A stretch of 64,000 nucleotides of DNA from Prochilodus magdalenae. Taxonomy: Eukaryota; Chordata; Actinopteri; Characiformes; Prochilodontidae. Location of the stretch: the NCBI GenBank assembly GCA_024036415.1, contig JAMWET010005459.1, forward strand, positions 86,001-150,000, read 5' to 3'. The translations under genes were made by a program, and so were the position numbers. Positions 55,426 through 64,000 of this stretch are shown piece by piece; position 1 is the stretch's first letter; every line of letters begins with the position of its first letter. The notes under the pieces are model-generated. The model was not told the origin of the DNA. It ran no database searches and saw nothing but the letters and a program-made list of their open reading frames with translations.

Positions 55426-58284
55426 TCTTTTTTTTACTACTTTTAGGTGGTAAAACATGTTTAGGATCAATCCAACCTAGAAATATTATTGCTGTTCCTT
55501 GCTTTTAAACATAACAGGGGTTTTAAAAAGTGGCCAATCTTTTCAGTACCTGATGTCCAGTGTGGTATGTGTTCAGATCAATAGAGAAAACAAAATGCAT
55601 TTAGTTTTTGTTATAGGAATGTTGTCAATGTGCTAACAACACATCGCTATTAGCTTACAGCTTAACATTTTTAGCACTGATAAAATTTGGTTAACACTGC
55701 ACTACATTATTCAATCTTTGCACATAGCCTACAGTCTCCATATGACTGCATGGATCACACCATAACATCTTTACCATGATGGTTTGGGATGACTACGCAC
55801 CCTGATTTAGCTAGCTCCTGGTGGCTGCAGAGAAAAGCTTTACCCTTTGGACTGAACGTAGCTGGTTGACATGGGGCCAAAAGAGAGCACTGAGAATCAT
55901 TTGGTTTTGCAGATTGCTGTAACATTACATCACCAGCTATATTTAAATACAGGGCCAATTAGGCTGTAAATTTTACCAAGGAAATTTGGAAGCAGATGGA
56001 GGGCACATTTGTCAGCGATTGTGCAAAGCGCCACACTATTGTTCTCCAATGGAATGCTATTCTTTATCCAAGGTCTTCTTCTTGATAGATATTTTTGTCC
56101 GCTAACTCGGCCCGAAGTTTTAGATACTAGGAGACCATTCCAACTCCAGAATGTTCAGTGTGTTTAGTGATGGTGTGCTTGTATACAGGATTTTTCCCCA
56201 TTGAATTTGAATAGGTTTGAAAACTGCATGTCCATCTACTGTACTTCTGCTGCCTCTGAGTACAACTCACTGGTGGTCTGACTTGCATTTGTCCAGTTGT
56301 CATTTTTCCCCCTCACTCTTTCCTCCCATAGAGGTGCATTCATTTTCAAACCCATTTAAACCTTACTAAACTAGCCACCAAACTAAACTACAAATCCTCA
56401 CTCAGGGCAGATCTCCAAACTCTAATCCACAGCCATACTGACCCACGCTCCTCTGCGTGTCGTTTATTCATCCCTCATTTCTTCCATAATCAACAGGCTA
56501 ACAACTAGCTCAAGCTGCTCAATCGCTCTGCATTTTCTTCAAGACATGCACTTTTCTAGCTGCTAGCTTTTTGACATGCTTATTTTAGGAGACAGTAGCA
56601 GAGCAAAATGATACATAGCAATAAGACGCTACAGTGAGTTGCAACTTTATTAAGTACCCCCCACCATTGCTGACTAAAGTAGGCCACCAGGTTAGACGCT
56701 GTCACTAAAGTGCACTAAAGTATTGTATAGAGTCTGCTTAAAGCATTTACAGTTCTTCACATGAGAAGCTAACATTGTGATTATGTTGCATCAACCAATG
56801 TAGCCTCAACTATTTATGTCAGGTGTGAAAAAAGGTCTGTCTTTACCCCCAAATGTGCTTACAACAATCCTGGAACACACCTGTACAGGTGCATTTTAAG
56901 GGATTAATGTATCCCTAAGATAGATACCAATATTTCACTGATCTTAAAAACTTAGAACCTCTGTTTGGCCAATAATGCTTGCACACAGAGGAATTTGACC
57001 ACCACAGTTAACCCATCTGGGCAGTGAAACCTCCACAGCCACACACACAGTGGTAGAGGTATCCAGGTAGCAGCTGAGGGTAGCAGTCATGTCCTGTCAA
57101 TTGAGGGGGTCAAGCTAGTGAGCCTCTGCTCACAAGGCTGGTTCCGTAACAGTTTTGGGTTAAATGTGAGTGGGAAGTAGTGGAGTCCAAAATTCCTAAA
57201 CCAATACAAACTGATCCAAATCGATTGGTTGGGGCCAATAGTGAGTTTGTTAGTGTTATCCAGGGGACTGCGTTAGGCCTGTCATTGGGCCACGGATTTA
57301 ACGTAAGTTAGCATTGCACTCCAAGTAGTGTAAGGTAAAGGTATAAGGTAAAAATGAAGGTGAAGAAACCACTCGCAATGACTACTCTTTCATTCCCTAG
57401 CTTATTTCGCTAGGCTGCTCTGGATGTGGACCATTGATGAAACTAGGGGGCGGGTTTTAGCAACTGTCATACAGCCAACAATGGAAATACCTCAGGAATA
57501 CAAGCTTACAGTACATGAAGAGTCAACGAGAGAGGACATGGTTGAGTTAGCATGTAGCTACATTAGCACAGATAGCTGCACCACCATTGTCCATTGGAAG
57601 CATAAGTGGAAATAACCCTGAACAGTGACGAACCCAAACTGGTTTGTGTTTATGTGTGGGAATGTTTGTGTATGCAAGGAAGGTGAGGAAGTCCAGGTCT
57701 GCTGCAGCTCTGGCAGGTCGTTGGGGAGGAGCTGAGCGGGGTATTAATGTGGCCGGAGGCTTTACACACCACTGCACTTTCTCTCCTATTCAGCCTGTTT
57801 ACTTAACCCAGCCCCAACGGCCGCTCACGTCTCAGCCAACAAATCCAGGAATAAATAAATCACGGGCCCACGGCTCCTTAAAGGGAATTGAGTGGTGCGC
57901 TGTTGTTTCACGCTCTCGGAAACAGCTCTATATATGGAAAGCATACATTTCAAAGGTGAATTCGATTTCACTGTCTGCTCGTTGCGTTCACCTTTAAATG
58001 GTATTTATATGTGACAGGGAGATTTATTTGGGGGCTAGGAAAAAAAGTTCTACATGTTTTGCCAGAGCATACATGAAAGATGTGTTGTATTAGTTAGCAG
58101 TGGGTTGAGACGTTAATAGCATGTTGTTTACTGAAGTGGACGAATAAAGCTGGACAGATTCTTCATTACCCAACACATCAGCGGTGAGTTATTACCTTCT
58201 CTCTTTCGGTGAAGTGCGAAAGAGTCCATGGAGGTTCATTTCAAAGGAGAACTGACTGACTATGCAGCAATAGCATAACATAGA
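55422..58284. other. Long non-coding stretch, nothing firm recognised
   Basis: No gene or named repeat recognised. 57600-58050 is balanced in composition and may be constrained ('cacgggcccacggctcctta'). Frames at 57424-57997 look like chance. Confidence 0.4.
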
Positions 58285-58330
58285 TAGGTACACCATATGG
58301 CCAAAAGTATGTGGACACCTGAGCATCACA
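58285..58330 (+). mobile_element. Tc1-type MITE terminus fragment
   Basis: 'acaccatatggccaaaagta' followed by 'tgtggacacctgagcatcac' is a terminus I recognise from fish Tc1-type MITEs. The matching opposite terminus is not found nearby. Confidence 0.55.
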
Positions 58331-58489
58331 CATTCTAAAACCGTTAGTACCCTCATCATCCTGAGAATAGCTGAGTTATGGCTGTTTTTAATACATATAG
58401 GAAAACATATGGGTATAATTATTGGGTTTGGGAAGTGGTAGATGATATTTGGACCCATCAGCAAAACAAATACACCTCTCTGCCTTCTC

Positions 58490-59133
58490 CTCCCACCCAG
58501 ATGGACGTTTTGGATTTTGATGCTATTGGGAAGGAAGATGAAGTTTACCAGGAACAATAAATGATAGTCCATTAGGCTGATATGGACAATCGACTGGTAT
58601 GTTTGCTAATACAAGATGCCACACGTCTTGGCATGGAGTTGTAGAGGTTCCTAATGGTGTCCTGTGATAATCCAGCCCATGCATCTTGAATATTCTCACA
58701 CAGGTCCTGCAGATGGTGCGGTAGGGGTGGAGGTGTGGAGTGACAACAGGCCTTCTGGACATGTGATGCATGACAACAGACCGTTCACCTTGGTGCTGAC
58801 CATGGTGCCTCCACACACGGACTCATCTTCACTTCACTGAAGGCATGACACCATTGCAGTCCTTGGCGATGTTAACGTGGTGTCGTTATGACGCTTTGCA
58901 TGCATCTAGTCCTGTGTCATGTAGCCGTCTGACAGTGGTACTGGCACTAACAGGATGACTCAAGGAGGGCATCACTGCTCGCCGAATGTCCCCAGTCATG
59001 GCTGTTGCCTACACCATGCTTACATCACATGCACGGCCGAGCTTGAAACTGGAATCATTTGCATGTCTCTCAATATCAAATCTACCCAACAGGTTTCATT
59101 CCTGATGGATGATTCCTGCTGGGTGTGACTGTG
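58490..59133 (-). mobile_element. Tc1-like MITE family A, copy A8
   Basis: A nearly full-length minus-strand copy. The 3' terminus is decayed at 58490 ('cccacccagatgg'), the C-terminal block and deletion junction lie near 58670-58740 ('tgcggtaggggtggaggtgt'), the first-D block is partly deleted near 58810-58835, and the 5' terminus 'gattcctgctgggtgtgact' is at 59109-59128. Frames are broken. Confidence 0.8.
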
Positions 59134-61779
59134 CAGGTATTCCCAGTAAGATAAGATGCTTAGAAGACTGACTGACTGAATGAATGAATGATTTCTTTGA
59201 ACATGTAGTCTATATGCTCAGATTAGAGGGTGACTGAACGTAATAATGCTTCCCTCTAAAGTACAAATACAGCTACATCTTCAACAACCCAGAATTCCAG
59301 CCCTGTTGCCTTTCCATCAAGCTTGAACAACAGCCCTCCGTAGGACTGGCTCATTGTAGACCATCTGTCTTCAAGGATAATGTTTGTATACACTACAGCT
59401 GCTGCAAACAGAAAGTCTTTAGATATCCTGCAAAGTAGCTTTAACAACACCTGGCTTTGGTATGCTGGCTCTTTATTAAAGGACCTGAAGGAAGCCAGTG
59501 CAGCGTAACGTTGAGGACTTTGTAACTGGTCCAGAGGCTGACCGGTATTGATTTTGCCTGGGTCCCATTGGGAGCGCGTCACATGGGTCGCCCTTCTGCA
59601 GCCACAGCTTTCTGCAACTGTACAGCACATAAGATGCCTTTGAACGTTTCATCGCACGATTGTGATTTCATTAAAGTCCCTCGAAGGCTAATCCAGAAGG
59701 CTAATGCATAAAACATATGCTAAGGGATCTATAGGACATGTGCTCTATAGAGCAGGTCTCGGGACAATGCATTAAGGATCATTTGTTAGATGGGGTAGTG
59801 CTGTAAGCCCAGTGGCATAACAAGGCTATGGACCTGGGGGCCACTGAGGACTTACTGGGGTCGAGTGCATGTTTACTGAATACCCCATTTGGCCTTTAAG
59901 GCGTTACACCAAAAAGAAATCAAGCCAGAGAGCCAGACATACAGGGGTAAAACTAATCTGTTTGTTACCCTGAACAGGTAGAGCTGTATAGACGACCTTA
60001 AAACTGATCTTAAAGGGCCCATTAATGTTTCCCACTTGAGGTTGACTTATAGCATTAAAGGTGCAGTATGCAATTTAAGTCCACTTCACTTCATATCGAA
60101 TTCAGTGAGTATCTCTTCACTGTTCACTTGCTTTCTGTTCTGTGTGCATGCTGGGAAAAAAATCTAATGTTTGTACACAGCCCTGGCTCTGTAAATTGAA
60201 ATAAACCAAATGGTTCAGCTCAAGCCAGCCAACACTGTTCCAGCCAATTAGTAACAGGAGGTATTTCTACTTGTGCATATGTGACGGGACGGGCTACCAG
60301 CTGAACCCCATGCATTGTCAATAAGACGAGATGAATAAGAATCAGCAAAAGAGCAGAACATCTGAAGAACAAAAACTGACACCGAAGTTCATAGGTCAAG
60401 CAAGGCCGTTTCAACAATGACCAAGTTTAAGTTGGCTTCCTATTAGCCATATCTTGTTTGGAATTTCCTGTTCCATCTTAAATGGTGCTGCAGTAACATG
60501 GTGGTGCCTGCATGCACCGGATGTGCCATTTAAGGTGGAACCAGCACAAGAAGCTAGCAAATAGGAGGCCTTGTCAGCTGTTGAAACCCCCTTTCCTGAT
60601 CTACGAACATCCTGCAGGTTGACTGTGGCGTCTGAAAGCAACAGCTGCATCATTTAAGGGCAAAACTTGAACAAGAAGCTTCCAAAAAAGAAATCGAGAG
60701 TTGAAAAGAACGAAACAGGAACAGTTGCTTTGTTTCTGCTGGACAGGTGCGCAACAGTGCAACGGGAGTTTCACTGAACCCACTTTCACTAGCCCACAAC
60801 TGAGCTAATGTTACATTAGTTGTTGGGTCCCTGTACTCTCTAACATTATATATGATATAGAGAAGAGCTAAAAATGTATTTGTATGTCCATGAAATTGGC
60901 AGGTAGGGGGCGGAGCTGGCAGGGAGGTGTGTATTTGTATCCCTGTTGGGTTCAAATATCATCACTGTCACAACTCGCTTGTACTCATCCATTTTCCCCA
61001 CCTCCCTGCTTATAGAACAGTTCTTGTGCCCCATAGTATTAAAGATTCTCTTACTGTGCCGTTAAAGCTGATATATGTTAATGAGGATGGGTTGCTCTGT
61101 TCTTATTGGCTGCCCTGCATTGTGCCTCATTCAGAAAGCAGTCCCAGTTGAAACACTCTTTATAACTTCAGTGTTAATGGGCGGGGCTGACCTGAGGTAA
61201 GCCAAATAGGCCAGTGTGTGTAAACACGATGGGTTTTTGTGATGTCACAGAAACTAGGCTATATTAATGTTCATTTTAATATAGGCTTTACAGACTGGGG
61301 ATTGAACTGCATGCTTTGAAACTTTGAGAGCACTGTTTATATGCTATCTCATTTTTTATTAGTCTGTTTTTTAATATGATAATTGCCCTTTAATGCCTCT
61401 AAACACTCTCCCACATGAAATGGTTATGAACACACTGGCTGATGCCTGAGGCACTGTCTTGTGATTGTTTTGGGAGTGTTTTTTAATTAGGAGACTAATT
61501 ACTAATTAGGTTCGCTGGTGGATTGATGGCTATACATATTGCTGATGTAGATGGGGTGACCCCTGGTTCCCATCACCATCAGTCAAAAGAGTCTTCAGGT
61601 TTCTCTACACTGATCCACGTCATATCAAGCCATTCTGATTGACTGTATTCACATCTCTGCATCTGAATTATGTATGCATGTTGTACAGCGGGTGGAATTC
61701 CCCTTCAGTGAGCATGTATGTGCATCACTCATTTGGATCCTACAGTAAGGAGTTTCTTCGGAGCCTCTCCGATCACCTG
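59134..61779. other. Non-coding stretch upstream of the promoter
   Basis: No coding exon supported. The 124-codon minus-strand frame at 59256-59630 resembles nothing I know. 60890-61200 includes phrases such as 'tataacttcagtgttaatgg' + 'gcggggc', which I associate with a dispersed fish repeat. 61500-61780 could hold promoter-proximal regulatory DNA. Confidence 0.4.
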
Positions 61780-62516
61780 AGTACCTGGATCCTCCTTAAT
61801 TCGCAGGGCTTCGGTCATTGGTCTGCAGCCCGAGACTCGCGTTATGTCATGACGCACGACGTAAAGCAAACCGCGCGTGCTCTACTGTGCTCCGTTCCGC
61901 TCTTTCCTTTAAACGGCGACCCGCGTGCATCCTAAACAGCGGACGCTGCGGACTCTAGAGGTCTCCATCCTTCGGCATTCACACGCATACACTCTCTCTC
62001 TCTCCCTCCCTCTCCCCACCTTTCTCTCTCTCCGAGGCATTCTTTTGCATCGCGCGCGGGCATCACACTCAAACGCAGGCGGAGGCACGAGCCAGAGGAC
62101 ACCGCGCCGCTGTGGCGGGAACCCGAGACCCAGAAACTTCCTCGATCCTCCTCGAGCTCCTTCGACCTTCTTCTTTTTCTTCCCAGCTGGATGGAGACGT
62201 GGCGGCTCTGGCTCTCGCGCCACCGCTCCGTTCGCTGCGCGTAGCTATGCGGCGCTCGCGCGCGCCTCGGTCACCCCGTTTGATGTCTGTTCTTTGTTAA
62301 ACTGAACGCTGTGTGTGCGTGCGTGTGTGTGTGCGCGTGTGTGTTTTTGGGGAGGGTGCTGGCGCGAGCGCGCGCGCGTCGGTCCGTGAGTGAGTAAGTG
62401 AGTGAGTGAGTGTGTTTGTGACTCGCGTGAACTCAGACGGAGCCGGAGAGCGCCGGTTCCACCTTCAGAGCCTTCAAGGACCCTTCACCACCACCACCAC
62501 CACCTCCTCCTCCGTG
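61780..62516 (+). promoter_or_regulatory. CpG-rich promoter and 5' UTR region
   Basis: CpG density rises sharply compared with the rest of the window ('cgcgcgggcatcac', 'gcggcgctcgcgcgcgcctc', 'gcgcgagcgcgcgcgcgtcg'). It immediately precedes the coding exon at 62517. It includes a CT-rich initiator-like tract at 61989-62035, a (GT)n run at 62307-62345 and a (GTGA)n run at 62385-62412. Upstream ATGs at 62191, 62247 and 62283 open short frames, so if transcription starts early these would be uORFs. 'cttctttttcttcccag' ending at about 62187 could serve as a splice acceptor for an upstream non-coding exon. I see no convincing TATA box; the start site cannot be placed. Confidence 0.7.
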
Positions 62517-62547
62517 ATGTCTCCCCTGGTCCGGTCCCTGCTTCTCG
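62517..62547 (+). CDS. First coding exon of a secreted or membrane protein (partial)
   Basis: ATG at 62517 encodes MSPLVRSLLL plus one base of the next codon, then GTGAGTG, a strong donor. The intron therefore starts in phase 1. A short N-terminus with one Arg followed by leucines is what the first exon of a signal-peptide protein looks like; phase-1 introns right after the signal sequence are common in extracellular-module genes. An in-frame stop lies upstream at 62403-62405 with no ATG between, so 62517 is the first possible start in this frame. The context is GTGATGT (G at -3). The remaining exons are outside the window, so I do not name the gene. Alternative: the ATG is not used and the real start is in a later exon. 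Confidence 0.55.
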
Positions 62548-62879
62548 GTGAGTGAAGTAGTTGAGCTCCTCTATTAATTATGCGGGTTTTTCTTAAGCGT
62601 TTCGGCACGCGCCAAGCACAAACAAGGATTTAAATAAGCCCAATTTTAGAGCGCGCGTGCTTACTGTGTAGTTCAAAGCCAGGAAAAGGCATCGCAGTCT
62701 GTCTTTGTGGCGCGTGAGACGGGACACCTCAAGAACTTGACTATAGTCACGTGCTGGCTGTTCTGGATTAACGATGGGCTCCTGGCAGTGGTCACTGATG
62801 GTCATGGATGCTACATCTCTAAACAGTGATGACTGGGTTCCATAGATCTGCTCTTTGTTGCTCTGATAGGCCTCTAAAC

Positions 62880-63060
62880 AGTATCAGTGGTTCACCTATG
62901 AACTTCTGTGCAGTGACAGTCTCGGACTTCTCTATGAATTGAATTAGCTCGTGTGTTATTGTTTGGCTGTCTGATGTGGACCAGGGCAGGATGGATCCCC
63001 CTATGGTTCCTCTTGCCTTGGCTCTTTGGGAGTTTTCCTTTGCCACTGTCATCCTTGGAA
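62880..63060 (+). mobile_element. L2-related LINE 3' UTR fragment
   Basis: 'ggaccagggcaggatggatc' and 'ggctctttgggagttttcct', followed by 'ttgccactgtcatccttgg', match the 3' UTR phrase of fish L2-type LINEs; the first part is also related to 32222-32245 in the plus-strand LINE. It is strongly truncated. Confidence 0.55.
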
Positions 63061-63604
63061 TGCCCACGGAGAGTATGAGTATGTGTGTGTTGGGTTGTGG
63101 GGTGGGGTGGTGGGCGGTCTCGGATCCAGGTTCTCCGTAGCTGCAAATTGTCTCCATAAACTTTGACTTTGACTTGACTTGGATGCTCTCCATACCCTTG
63201 TGCGCGAGCTGCACCAGGTTTTTTTATAGAGAGACGTGCACGCGCCGCTCGCTCGCTCTTGTTTGGCGCCTTTCCCGTTTTTCCTCCCTGAAATTGCACT
63301 AGACACTTTAGGAGTCGCGTGCGGTTTCGTCGGCCCGGATTCCCCCCTTCCTCCTCCTCCTCCTTCTCCTCCTTCTTCTTCTCCTCCACACCCATCTGAG
63401 TCGTGGGACGGGGGGGTTGGTGCAAAACTGTAACTGAGCACAGAACCAGACCCGGATGACGCCTTTGTTGCGTGGAAGGGAACGTTTCTTTTAGCTCGCG
63501 CTGAAAGCAAACAAAGCTGTGCACGTGCTCAGCTATTCCTCAGATATTGCTGCCCTGATGGACGTTAATCAGAGCGTTACGTTAGCCATTTATTGTGTCG
63601 TTTA

Positions 63605-63605
<1 letters not shown>

Positions 63606-63644
<39 letters not shown>
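63606..63644. repeat. (AAT)n microsatellite
   Basis: About thirteen AAT units in intron 1. Confidence 0.95.
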
Positions 63645-64000
63645 TGCTAGAAACGCGAGCACGCGCCCAAGCACCTCTTTGTCTATCGCGCGGGAAAAAA
63701 ATATGCACGCATATACGTTCATATTGGGCTATACTTGATTTTCTGACCGGTGGCTGTGTGTGAAGTGACCGCTGGATTTGAGGGCGCACGAGGAGACGCT
63801 CGAGTAAACCCAGCCTGTGCGCGAGCCCTTGCAGCGAGGAGCTGGAGGAGGCCGGTGGCGCGTGCATATTGTTCTCTTAATGCATCTTTGTGAAAGCGTG
63901 TTGAATCAGTGTTAATGGAAGGGCTGCTGGACTTAACCAGACTGAGAGCACCACAGCAAAACTTTGCCCACTCATGTTGGTGGGATTGTTGAAGCCATGC

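Larger units (their letters stand above)
62548..64000 (+). other. Start of intron 1, CpG-rich
   Basis: The intron begins at GTGAGT (62548). CpG density stays high in parts to about 63860 ('cgcgtgcggtttcgtcggcc'). It contains an L2-related fragment, a (CCT)n run at about 63345-63390 and an (AAT)n microsatellite. No second exon is visible before the window ends; long Arg/Gly-rich frames on the minus strand near 62892-63524 are GC-driven. Confidence 0.5.

Noticed and set aside
59256..59630. 124-codon minus-strand frame
   Set aside because: No domain recognised; length alone is not unusual in 64 kb of six-frame sequence.
62892..63524. 153- and 210-codon minus-strand frames in the intron
   Set aside because: They overlap each other in different frames, are Arg/Gly/Glu-rich from CpG and CCT repeats, and include part of an L2 remnant.

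Overview
This window looks like teleost fish nuclear DNA, probably from an ostariophysan. The evidence is the repeat content: several Tc1/mariner families, L2-clade LINE 3' ends, tRNA-derived SINEs carrying an L2-type tail, hAT- and pogo-type DNA elements, small LTRs, and very abundant CT, GT and TA microsatellites. I see no bacterial features. I would not name the species.

Almost the whole window (1 to about 61,780) is gene-poor. It is a graveyard of nested transposable elements interleaved with tandem repeats. 1-7300 holds a degenerate Tc1-like element split by a hAT MITE, a long-TIR element carrying one ORF, and a Tc1 MITE interrupted by a tiny solo LTR. 7300-13400 is dominated by two very long polypyrimidine tracts. 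13500-16400 has more MITEs and a SINE. 17270-18690 is a 68-bp minisatellite. 20200-24550 contains LTR-like segments, then a Tc1 MITE and a pogo-like element abutting at one TA. 24965-32310 is a nest of L2, SINE and Tc1 fragments. 34030-37435 carries a 28/56-bp minisatellite in three blocks. 38860-59135 is a further mixture of MITEs, SINEs, L2 tails and TA arrays, with stretches of unrecognised sequence between them.

The only convincing host-gene signal is at the right edge. A CpG-rich promoter and 5' UTR (about 61,780-62,516) lead to a short coding exon at 62517-62547 on the plus strand. It encodes ten residues that look like the start of a signal peptide and ends at a good splice donor in phase 1. 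The rest of the gene lies beyond the window, so its identity cannot be read here.

No intact transposase or autonomous element is present. Every recognisable transposase is internally deleted, frameshifted or truncated. Five MITE groups (called A, B, C, D and F here) are each present at least twice, and group A and most group D copies share one deletion structure. This suggests they were mobilised in trans by autonomous relatives elsewhere in the genome. Family assignments rest on conserved motifs and on remembered teleost consensus sequences; no database search was run.
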